From assembly GCA_014728565.1 (NCBI GenBank), contig WJLK01000106.1, forward strand, positions 1 through 8,565: a DNA stretch of 8,565 nucleotides. The letters run 5' to 3'. Position numbers and translations under genes: made by a program. Below the pieces are notes generated by a model, which was given only the letters and a program-made list of their open reading frames with translations, ran no database searches and was not told the DNA's origin. This DNA is from Candidatus Pacearchaeota archaeon (GTDB lineage: Archaea > Nanobdellota > Nanobdellia > Pacearchaeales > GW2011-AR1). Positions within the stretch are counted from its first letter, which is position 1, and each line of letters opens with the position of its first letter. Below are positions 1-5,253 of this stretch, piece by piece.

Positions 1-201
1 AACAACAGAAGAATCAGCTGCTTTTGCAATTTCAAATCTATCTAAAACTCTCTGTCTAGTTGTAACAGGATTGTCTCCTAAATTAGGATTATCAAAAACA
101 GCAGATAATAAAAAAAACTCTGCAACTTTTAATGCATGAGCAATTGTCTCTTTATGTTTTTGATGCTCATCTCTGAGATGTGCATGAGGTTCTATATACA
201 T
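1..201 (-). CDS. pyrC: Dihydroorotase, N-terminal part (cut by left window edge)
   Basis: Sixty-seven codons read from an ATG at 199-201 to the window edge with no stop. The product starts MYIEPHAHLRDE, followed by KETIAHALKVA and AVFDNPN. These match the start of dihydroorotase: the HxH metal-binding motif with LRD (H6, H8, R10), the KETI...A helix, and the A-V-x-D-x-PN strand. The enzyme, a cyclic amidohydrolase, interconverts carbamoyl-aspartate and dihydroorotate in cytosolic pyrimidine synthesis. The HxH lies only five residues from the start, so the small N-terminal beta-sandwich part of many type I enzymes is absent. The start is supported by a TATA-like box 26 bases upstream. The gene is divergent from the pyrE-pyrF operon, which fits the same pathway. 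Another amidohydrolase (allantoinase or hydantoinase type) cannot be excluded from 67 residues, but the neighbours favour PyrC. Confidence 0.78.
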   Translation of the reverse strand, partial: MYIEPHAHLRDEHQKHKETIAHALKVAEFFLLSAVFDNPNLGDNPVTTRQRVLDRFEIAKAADSSVV

Positions 202-222
202 AAGATTATTTAATATGGATTT

Positions 223-231
223 TATTTAAAA
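223..231 (-). promoter_or_regulatory. TATA-like box of the pyrC promoter
   Basis: On the minus strand the box reads TTTTAAATA, centred 26 bases upstream of the pyrC ATG. This is where an archaeal TATA box would sit if transcription starts at the start codon itself (leaderless mRNA). The surrounding DNA is very AT-rich, so the box alone is weak evidence; the same spacing at four other genes in the window makes it credible. Confidence 0.5.
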
Positions 232-254
232 TTTTTCTAAGATTTTTTATTACT

Positions 255-271
255 ATAATTTAATGAATTAT
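255..271. promoter_or_regulatory. Small inverted repeat between pyrC and pyrE, possible operator
   Basis: Arms ATAATT (255-260) and AATTAT (266-271) are perfect inverted copies around a five-base spacer. The repeat lies about ten bases upstream of the pyrE TATA box, between the two divergent pyrimidine promoters, where a regulator could act. Arms of six A/T bases arise easily by chance in DNA of this composition, so the call is tentative. Confidence 0.2.
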
Positions 272-281
272 CCACTAGAAG

Positions 282-292
282 TTTTATAAATA
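282..292 (+). promoter_or_regulatory. TATA box of the pyrE-pyrF-LOG operon
   Basis: TTTTATAAATA is a close match to the archaeal TATA consensus, centred 25 bases upstream of the ATG at 312. No purine-rich ribosome-binding site lies between box and start, so the transcript is probably leaderless. It is the only clear promoter for the three-gene operon: no such box precedes the second or third gene. Confidence 0.6.
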
Positions 293-311
293 ACTTTGTT
301 TTTAAAATTCT

Positions 312-1151
312 ATGAATCCGGTTTTAAGAAAAGAGATGCAGGAAAGAAATCTTAATGCTCTTACAAGAAATAATGGCTTTCAATTCACTGATACTTTTTT
401 TCCATATACTTCAGGACAAATAGGACCTTACTATGTAAACAGCGAGTCTGTTTTAAGAACACCTCAGGATTATCAAAAAGCACTAGAAGATTTAAAAAAT
501 GTTATTGCAGAAACAATGAAACATTCTTCTGAATATGTTATCTCAGGAGGAGAAACTAGAGATTGGATTTTCTCACTTCCACTAGCAATAGAACTAGGAA
601 AACCAACTTTTATGATTTATAAAAATGGAAAAATAAAACCTCCTGTAGAATTAAAAGACATGGAAGTTATTCATGTTGGAGATTTAAATAATCAAGGTTC
701 TTCACCAAGAGATTATTGGATTCCTACAATAAAAACCCGAGGAGGCATAATTAGAAATATATTCTTTTATGTTGATAGACTAGAAGATGGAGTAGAAGTT
801 ATGGAAGAATTAGAATTAAAACATAATGCGATTGTTCCTCTAAATTCTCATGCCTGGGATTATTTACAATCTCCATTAAAAGTTGTAACAGCAGAAGTTC
901 ACAGAAATCTAAGAGAAAGAGGAGAGACAAAAGAATCAAGATATGAATGGGCACTAAAAATGCTTAGGAGTGATAGAGGATTTTCAAGATTAGCTGATTT
1001 ATATGATGATTCAAACAATAGGCCAAAAGCCATTAATATTTTAACTAGAGGTTATCCTGAATTAAGAGATGAACTAACTGACAGACTAGTGGATATTGCC
1101 AGTGAGAGAAACTGGGATCCTGGAAAAATAAGGGAGGATTTAGCAGCCTAA
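312..1151 (+). CDS. pyrE: Divergent orotate phosphoribosyltransferase-like protein
   Basis: The N-terminal ~190 residues resemble orotate phosphoribosyltransferase, which joins orotate and PRPP to make orotidine 5'-phosphate. TSGQIGPYYVNSE (33-45) matches the family's SGxxSPYYxD segment, and GKPTFMIYKNGK (96-107) sits where the catalytic-lysine loop belongs, though it is short. The PRPP-binding site is altered: HVGDLNNQGSS (121-131) replaces the usual (E/D)DVxTTGGS, keeping the second acidic residue and the final G-S but losing the first acid and the threonines. An ISGGETRDW block (77-85) precedes it. FYVDR (152-156) matches the usual strand after the PRPP motif. Residues ~195-279 are a charged, helical extension not found in normal ~170-210 aa PyrE proteins. 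It is first in an operon with pyrF, one base from its start. Its place supports the PyrE role; PRT-family membership is safer than the exact activity. The start is set by the TATA spacing. Confidence 0.75.
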   Translation: MNPVLRKEMQERNLNALTRNNGFQFTDTFFPYTSGQIGPYYVNSESVLRTPQDYQKALEDLKNVIAETMKHSSEYVISGGETRDWIFSLPLAIELGKPTFMIYKNGKIKPPVELKDMEVIHVGDLNNQGSSPRDYWIPTIKTRGGIIRNIFFYVDRLEDGVEVMEELELKHNAIVPLNSHAWDYLQSPLKVVTAEVHRNLRERGETKESRYEWALKMLRSDRGFSRLADLYDDSNNRPKAINILTRGYPELRDELTDRLVDIASERNWDPGKIREDLAA

Positions 1152-1152
1152 A

Positions 1153-2160
1153 ATGACTCAAAGCTTAGCAGATAGATTAATGGATGCAATTGATGAAAAA
1201 CAAAATCCTAGTGTAGTTGGACTTGATCCTAGATTCGAAAATATTCCATATCATTTAAAAACAGGAGATTCTCAAAGACAACAAGCTAATGCCTTTAGAA
1301 GATTCAATGAAGCAATCATTGATGCTATAGAAGATATTGTTCCTGCTGTCAAACCTCAGGCAGCGTTCTATGAACAACTAGGCTCAGAGGGATACAGAGT
1401 TCTTGAAGATACTATTGAATATGCTCATAGCAAAGGATTGATTGTTATAACAGATGCTAAACGAAATGATATAGGAAGTACTGCGCAAGCTTATGCAAAT
1501 GGCCACCTAGGAGACTCTGCTTATGCTGCTGATGCTCTAACTGTTAATTACTATCTCGGTGATGATGGTGTAAAACCTTTTATTGATGTTTGTAATAAAT
1601 TAGGAAGAGGAATTTTTTTATTAGATAAAACTAGTAATAAAGGTTCTGGACAATTCCAAGATCAATCTGTACTTATTGATGATGACATAATTGAAGAGTT
1701 ACGTAGATTAGGTATTAGGCCTAATAATCAAATACCCTTATATAGCCTTGTTGCATTAAATATCAACAGGCTTGCTCAAAAACATATCGGTGAAAGAGGA
1801 TACTCTCCTATTGGCGCTGTTATAGGAGCAACTTATCCAGAACAAGCAGAAATCCTAAGAACTATCATGCCTAATTCTTTTATACTTGTCCCTGGTTATG
1901 GTGCTCAGGGAGGTGGAGCAAATGACGCAATGCCTTGCTTTAATCAAGATGGTTATGGTGCTATTGTAAACTCTTCCAGAAGAATTATTTTTGCATATCA
2001 AAAAATAAAAACAAGACCTGAAGAAGACAGTCCAAGAAAATTCATGCCTCAACAATTTGCAGAAGCTGCAAGACATGCTGCTCTTGCTATGAAAGATGAT
2101 CTCAGTGGTGCATTAACTAAAACTGATAAATTACCTTCTAGTTGGAGAAACACTGCTTAA
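1153..2160 (+). CDS. pyrF: Orotidine-5'-phosphate decarboxylase, type 2
   Basis: This enzyme removes CO2 from orotidine 5'-phosphate to give UMP, the last step of pyrimidine synthesis. The TIM-barrel signatures are all present. GLDPR (23-27) ends strand 1, and VKPQAAFYEQ (66-75) carries the strand-2 lysine. TDAKRNDIGSTA (100-111) holds the catalytic D-x-K-x-x-D set (D101, K103, D106). VPGYGAQGG (246-254) and NSSR (273-276) form the phosphate-binding region. Length (335 aa) and the DAKRxDI form place it in the longer type 2 group (typically ~270-310 aa) rather than the ~220 aa type usual in archaea. An insert around 165-215 and a charged tail account for the extra length. Only one base separates the upstream stop from this ATG, so translation is probably coupled to pyrE. 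Confidence 0.93.
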   Translation: MTQSLADRLMDAIDEKQNPSVVGLDPRFENIPYHLKTGDSQRQQANAFRRFNEAIIDAIEDIVPAVKPQAAFYEQLGSEGYRVLEDTIEYAHSKGLIVITDAKRNDIGSTAQAYANGHLGDSAYAADALTVNYYLGDDGVKPFIDVCNKLGRGIFLLDKTSNKGSGQFQDQSVLIDDDIIEELRRLGIRPNNQIPLYSLVALNINRLAQKHIGERGYSPIGAVIGATYPEQAEILRTIMPNSFILVPGYGAQGGGANDAMPCFNQDGYGAIVNSSRRIIFAYQKIKTRPEEDSPRKFMPQQFAEAARHAALAMKDDLSGALTKTDKLPSSWRNTA

Positions 2161-2171
2161 ATTATTCTAAA

Positions 2172-2729
2172 ATGAAAATTGCTGTTTATGGTTCTGCAGA
2201 AAATGCTAGTAATGAACTTAATGGATTAGCAAGAGAGACAGGAAAAACAATTGCAAGAAGAAACCACATTCTCATTACCGGAGCATGTCCTGGTTTACCT
2301 TATGAAGCTGTTCTTGGTGCTAATGAAAGTAGGGGAGAAGTTTGGGGATTTTCTCCAGGAATTTCAATAGAAGATCACCAAACAAGATTTAATTTTCCAA
2401 CTGAAGGTTTTACTAAATGGTGTTTTATACCCGAAGATTCCCCTTATTCAAAACAAGATGATGCTTGTAAAAAACAAAGAAATATATATAGCGCTGCTGA
2501 ATGCAATGCTGCAGTTGTTATTAGTGGCAGGAGAGGAACTTTAAATGAGTATACTAATGCATGTGATATGAAAAAACCTCTAGGAATTCTTGTTAATAGT
2601 GGTCCTGCTGCAATTCTGATACCTCTTGCTGAAGCATTGTTTCAAAAACCCGGAGGACCTATTATTTATCATGATAATCCTGAGAAGTTAATTATAAAAC
2701 TTGAAGATCTTGTCTCTAAAAGTGCATAA
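2172..2729 (+). CDS. LOG/SLOG-family Rossmann protein, possible nucleotide phosphoribohydrolase
   Basis: A 185-residue Rossmann-like protein. It opens with a beta strand and glycine turn, MKIAVYGSAE. A second nucleotide-binding turn is TGACPGLPYEA (36-46), matching the family's TGGGPGLM. R103 precedes SDA-like AECNAAVVI, and SGRRGTLNE (118-126) corresponds to the PGGxGTxxE signature. That arginine and E126 are the catalytic positions in LOG proteins, which cut nucleoside 5'-monophosphates into base and ribose 5-phosphate. The PGG is changed to SGR, so activity is not assured; related SLOG proteins act as nucleotide sensors. It is third in the pyr operon, starting 11 bases after pyrF with no promoter of its own, which suggests a role in pyrimidine nucleotide turnover or sensing. 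The ATG at 2172 is chosen over an in-frame TTG at 2142 because the family begins at this strand and the longer form would overlap pyrF. Confidence 0.72.
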   Translation: MKIAVYGSAENASNELNGLARETGKTIARRNHILITGACPGLPYEAVLGANESRGEVWGFSPGISIEDHQTRFNFPTEGFTKWCFIPEDSPYSKQDDACKKQRNIYSAAECNAAVVISGRRGTLNEYTNACDMKKPLGILVNSGPAAILIPLAEALFQKPGGPIIYHDNPEKLIIKLEDLVSKSA

Positions 2730-2737
2730 TCCCTAAA

Positions 2738-2747
2738 TTTTAAAAAC
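2738..2747 (+). promoter_or_regulatory. TATA-like box of alaS
   Basis: TTTTAAAAAC is centred about 25 bases upstream of the alaS ATG at 2767, in the 37-base gap after the pyr operon. There is no ribosome-binding site before the ATG, so alaS is probably a separate leaderless transcription unit rather than part of the pyr operon. Confidence 0.5.
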
Positions 2748-2766
2748 ATTCTTTCTATACTATTCT

Positions 2767-4503
2767 ATGGAAATCACAAGAAAAAAACTAATCAAAAAAT
2801 TCATTAAATTTTACAAGAAAAAAAATCATGAAGAAATTGCAAATGCAAGTCTAATTCCAGAAAACGACCCTACAGTATTATTCACTACAGCAGGAATGCA
2901 TCCAATTGTTCCTTTTTTACTTGGGCAACTACATCCTCAGGGAAAAAGATTATGCAATGTCCAGAAATGTATAAGAACTCAGGATATTGATGAAGTTGGT
3001 GACAGTTATCATCATACTTTTTTTGAAATGTTAGGAAAATGGTCTCTAGGAGATTATTTCAAAAAACAAGCTATTGAATATACTTTTGAATTTCTGACAA
3101 AAGAACTTGAGATACCCAAAGAAAAATTAGCTGTTAGTTGTTTTGAAGGAGATAAAAACTCTCCTAAAGATACAGAATCTGCTGAAATCTGGAAATCATT
3201 AGGAATTCCAGAAAACAAAATAGCCTTCTTACCTAAGTCAGAAAACTGGTGGGAAACACCAGGTCCAGGTCCTTGTGGTCCTGACACAGAAGTTTTTTAT
3301 TATAAAAAAAAGAATATTCCTGAAAATTTCAACCCTGAAGATAAAGACTGGGTGGAGATTGGAAACGATGTTTTAATGCAGTATGAAAAAGATAAACAAG
3401 GAAATTACAAAGAAGCAGGACAAAAGAACATAGATTTTGGAGGAGGAGTTGAACGTACTGTAACTGTTCTAAACTCTTTAGAAGATGATTATCTATCTGA
3501 TAGTTTTTATCCTATAATAAAGCAGATTGAAAAACTATCTAAAAAATCTTATAAAGAAAATGAAAAACCTATGCGTATAATAGCTGACCACATAAAGGCA
3601 GCTGTTTTTATTATAGCAGATGGAATTACACCAAGCAATCTTGAACAGGGATATGTTTTAAGAAGATTAATTAGAAGAGCTATTAGGCATGGAAGAAACC
3701 TCAACATTCAGAATTTCGCAAAAGAAGTTGCAGAACCGATTTTTGATATTTATAATGATTATAAGCATCTTAAAAAAAATAAAGAAAAAATTCTACAGGA
3801 ACTAGAAAACGAAGAAAACAAATTTTCAGTAACTCTTGAAAGAGGAATGAATATCTTTAATAAAATTAATAAAAAAAGCATATCAGGAAAAGAAGCTTTT
3901 CTTCTCTACCAAAGCTATGGATTTCCCCTGGAGATAACTATGGAACTTGCAAAAGAAAAAAATATCAGAGTTAATGAAAAGGAATTTCAAAAGGAATTAA
4001 AAAAACACCAGGAATTGAGCAGAACAGCAACTCAGGGAAAATTTAAATCAGGTCTTTCAGAACACTCTGAACAAACCACAAAACTTCATACTGCAACTCA
4101 TCTATTAAATGAAGCTCTTCGTAGAATCCTTGGAAAAGAAATCTTCCAAAAAGGGTCTAATATAACTCCAGAAAGACTGAGATTTGATTTTAATTTTGAT
4201 AGAAAACTTACTGATGAAGAAATTAAAAAAATAGAAAACCTTGTTAATGAAATAATTAAAAAAAACCTTCCAGTAACCAAGAAAGAAATGACAGTTGAAG
4301 AAGCTAAGAAAATAGATGCTCAGGGTGTTTTTGAAAACAAATACCGTGAAAAAATAACTGTCTACTCTATCGGAGACTTTTCAAAAGAAATCTGTGCAGG
4401 ACCTCATGTAGAAAGAACAGGAGTTCTTGGAAAATTTAAAATAAAAAAAGAAGAATCCTCTGCATCAGGAGTTAGAAGAATAAAAGCTATCTTAGAGGGA
4501 TAG
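2767..4503 (+). CDS. alaS: Alanyl-tRNA synthetase, minimal bacterial/CPR-like form
   Basis: Charges tRNA-Ala with alanine and clears mischarged tRNA. The class II catalytic core shows TTAGMHPIVP (40-49), KCIRTQDID (67-75), the motif 2 region HHTFFEMLGKWSLGDYF (82-98), ETPGPGPCGPDTE (163-175), GGGVERT (225-231) and YVLRRLIRRAIRHG (296-309, motif 3). The editing domain follows with zinc ligands HTATH (441-445) and CAGPH (543-547) and ends in the SASGVRRIKA block (565-574). At 578 aa it is about 300 shorter than a standard bacterial enzyme. The beta-barrel linker of roughly 120 residues between the two domains is replaced by about 20 residues (419-440), and everything after the editing domain (oligomerisation region and C-Ala) is missing. 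Sequence style is bacterial, closest in my recollection to CPR/Patescibacteria enzymes. Both activities should be intact because all key residues are present. Confidence 0.95.
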   Translation: MEITRKKLIKKFIKFYKKKNHEEIANASLIPENDPTVLFTTAGMHPIVPFLLGQLHPQGKRLCNVQKCIRTQDIDEVGDSYHHTFFEMLGKWSLGDYFKKQAIEYTFEFLTKELEIPKEKLAVSCFEGDKNSPKDTESAEIWKSLGIPENKIAFLPKSENWWETPGPGPCGPDTEVFYYKKKNIPENFNPEDKDWVEIGNDVLMQYEKDKQGNYKEAGQKNIDFGGGVERTVTVLNSLEDDYLSDSFYPIIKQIEKLSKKSYKENEKPMRIIADHIKAAVFIIADGITPSNLEQGYVLRRLIRRAIRHGRNLNIQNFAKEVAEPIFDIYNDYKHLKKNKEKILQELENEENKFSVTLERGMNIFNKINKKSISGKEAFLLYQSYGFPLEITMELAKEKNIRVNEKEFQKELKKHQELSRTATQGKFKSGLSEHSEQTTKLHTATHLLNEALRRILGKEIFQKGSNITPERLRFDFNFDRKLTDEEIKKIENLVNEIIKKNLPVTKKEMTVEEAKKIDAQGVFENKYREKITVYSIGDFSKEICAGPHVERTGVLGKFKIKKEESSASGVRRIKAILEG

Positions 4504-4512
4504 CAAACTCAA
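4474..4512 (+). repeat. Direct repeat copy 1: 3' end and trailer of alaS
   Basis: This 39-base segment covers the last nine codons of alaS (RRIKAILEG), its TAG stop and nine bases of trailer. It matches 4551-4589 at 31 of 39 positions without gaps by hand alignment. Five of the six differences in the nine sense codons, considered codon by codon, leave the peptide the same except one Ile/Val change; the stop differs as TAG against TAA. Confidence 0.85.
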
Positions 4513-4550
4513 GGAAAAGTTGCTTTAAGAAAACCGCCAAGTTGTCTTGG

Positions 4551-4589
4551 AGAAGGATAAAAGCTGTGCTGGAAGGATAACAAACTTAA
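4551..4589 (+). pseudogene. Remnant of a second alaS 3' end (repeat copy 2)
   Basis: Bases 4551-4580 read RRIKAVLEG then TAA, the same C-terminus as the intact alanyl-tRNA synthetase just upstream, with different synonymous codons (for example CTG for TTA, GAA for GAG). Homology carries on nine bases past the stop. Upstream in the same frame, 4527-4550 reads KKTAKLSW, which might be a decayed ERTGVLGK with an internal deletion; that part is tentative. There is no start codon or usable gene. The conservation of protein over DNA means the fragment diverged while still part of a working gene, so it is a relic of gene duplication or of replacement of one alaS allele by another. It lies 16 bases before the next gene and may now supply part of its promoter or leader. 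Confidence 0.7.
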
Positions 4590-4595
4590 AATAAA

Positions 4596-4844
4596 ATGCC
4601 AACAGAACAACTACTAATAATACCTGTGATAATACTCGCTATTTCATTCATATTTCTAATACTAACTATCCCTCTCCTCTTAATCCTAGGATTCATCTTC
4701 TGGATTTTTATGATTGTTGACTGTGCAAACAGAAAATTCAGAGATGAAAATGAAAAAATAGCCTGGATAATGATTATTGTTCTAGCAAATATAATTGGAG
4801 CAATAATTTATTATTTTCTTGTGAAAAAACCTGATAGAAAATAA
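4596..4844 (+). CDS. Small membrane protein with PLDc_N-like (phospholipase D N-terminal) domain
   Basis: An 82-residue, very hydrophobic protein. A long apolar stretch at residues 6-42 could form two membrane segments; a third lies at 56-76. The pattern FWIFMIVDCANRKF (35-48), EKIAWIMII (53-61) and GAIIYYFLVKK (68-78) fits the PLDc_N module: a helix ending in D, a short basic loop, then K-x-x-W and a second helix with G-x-x-x-Y. That module occurs at the front of cardiolipin-synthase-like proteins and as stand-alone small proteins of unknown role; here no nuclease or lipase domain follows. It starts 92 bases after alaS stops and may be read with it. No TATA box sits at the usual 25 bases; GGATAAAA at 4554-4561 is a possible, more distant one. 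Its stop abuts that of the convergent gene. Confidence 0.7.
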   Translation: MPTEQLLIIPVIILAISFIFLILTIPLLLILGFIFWIFMIVDCANRKFRDENEKIAWIMIIVLANIIGAIIYYFLVKKPDRK

Positions 4845-5204
4845 CTATCTCTTCTTAGAAAAACCAATTGCAAGAGCTCCTCCAGCAATAGTAAGTAAAT
4901 TAAAACTTAGAACTCCTACAATAATGGCTATTAAGCCTCCTAATCTCAAATCTTCATTATTGCCTTTCATTATTTTAATAGAAGCTAATACTGCCAGAAC
5001 TCCCATGACAACAAGCCAGACAAATGCAAACATAAATGAAAAAAACTGAACTCCTGAAATTTCCCGGGCCATTCCTGGATTAAATTCCAAAAAAAACTCC
5101 GGATAAAAATAAGTAATAAATCCTGTAAATAAATTTCCAATTCCTCCAGCAATAGAACTTATCCCTCCTATTAAAGTTACAACAAAAGCTGATTGTGATT
5201 TCAT
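4845..5204 (-). CDS. Small integral membrane protein of unknown function
   Basis: I do not recognise the family with confidence; it has the look of small bacterial and archaeal four-helix proteins such as DUF4064. The 119 residues contain apolar segments at about 7-33, 53-77 and 87-115, the last long enough to be two short helices. IAGG occurs near both ends (18-21 and 106-109), each on a glycine-rich apolar helix, suggesting weak internal symmetry. The C-terminus SKKR is basic and probably cytoplasmic. There is no signal peptide apart from the first helix. The start is supported by a TATA-like box 25 bases upstream. It converges on the PLDc_N-like gene with no bases between the two stop codons, so the two mRNAs probably overlap at their 3' ends. 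Confidence 0.75.
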   Translation of the reverse strand: MKSQSAFVVTLIGGISSIAGGIGNLFTGFITYFYPEFFLEFNPGMAREISGVQFFSFMFAFVWLVVMGVLAVLASIKIMKGNNEDLRLGGLIAIIVGVLSFNLLTIAGGALAIGFSKKR

Positions 5205-5222
5205 ATCATTAATAAAAAAACC

Positions 5223-5236
5223 AGATTTAAAAATCT
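5223..5236 (-). promoter_or_regulatory. TATA-like box of the small membrane protein gene, inside a perfect palindrome
   Basis: The minus strand reads AGATTTTTAAATCT, centred 25 bases upstream of the ATG at 5204 and in the 49-base gap after the nuclease-like gene. Its six-base arms form a perfect palindrome around the AA centre. A run of seven T on the minus strand (5220-5214) lies between box and start and could also end transcripts from the upstream gene. Confidence 0.45.
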
Positions 5237-5253
5237 TTTTTAATACTTAAAAT

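Noticed and set aside
1132..1137. GGGAGG resembling a Shine-Dalgarno site before pyrF
   Set aside because: It is 15 bases from the ATG, too far for a normal site, and lies in pyrE coding sequence; no other gene in the window uses such a site.
1855..2076. Antisense open frame opposite pyrF (likewise 3054-3287 and 4098-4280 opposite alaS, and 7152-7367 opposite leuS)
   Set aside because: Each lies wholly within a well-supported conserved gene, encodes low-complexity peptides without family motifs, and has no promoter signal of the kind seen at the real genes.
2142..2171. In-frame TTG start that would lengthen the LOG-like protein by ten residues
   Set aside because: It overlaps the end of pyrF, adds residues unlike the family's start, and the ATG at 2172 opens exactly at the first Rossmann strand.
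4878..5155. Fourteen-base direct repeat (4878-4891 and 5142-5155) in the small membrane protein gene
   Set aside because: Both copies encode the in-frame IAGG helix motif with the same codons; it reflects glycine-rich membrane helices, perhaps weak internal symmetry, not a mobile element or att site.
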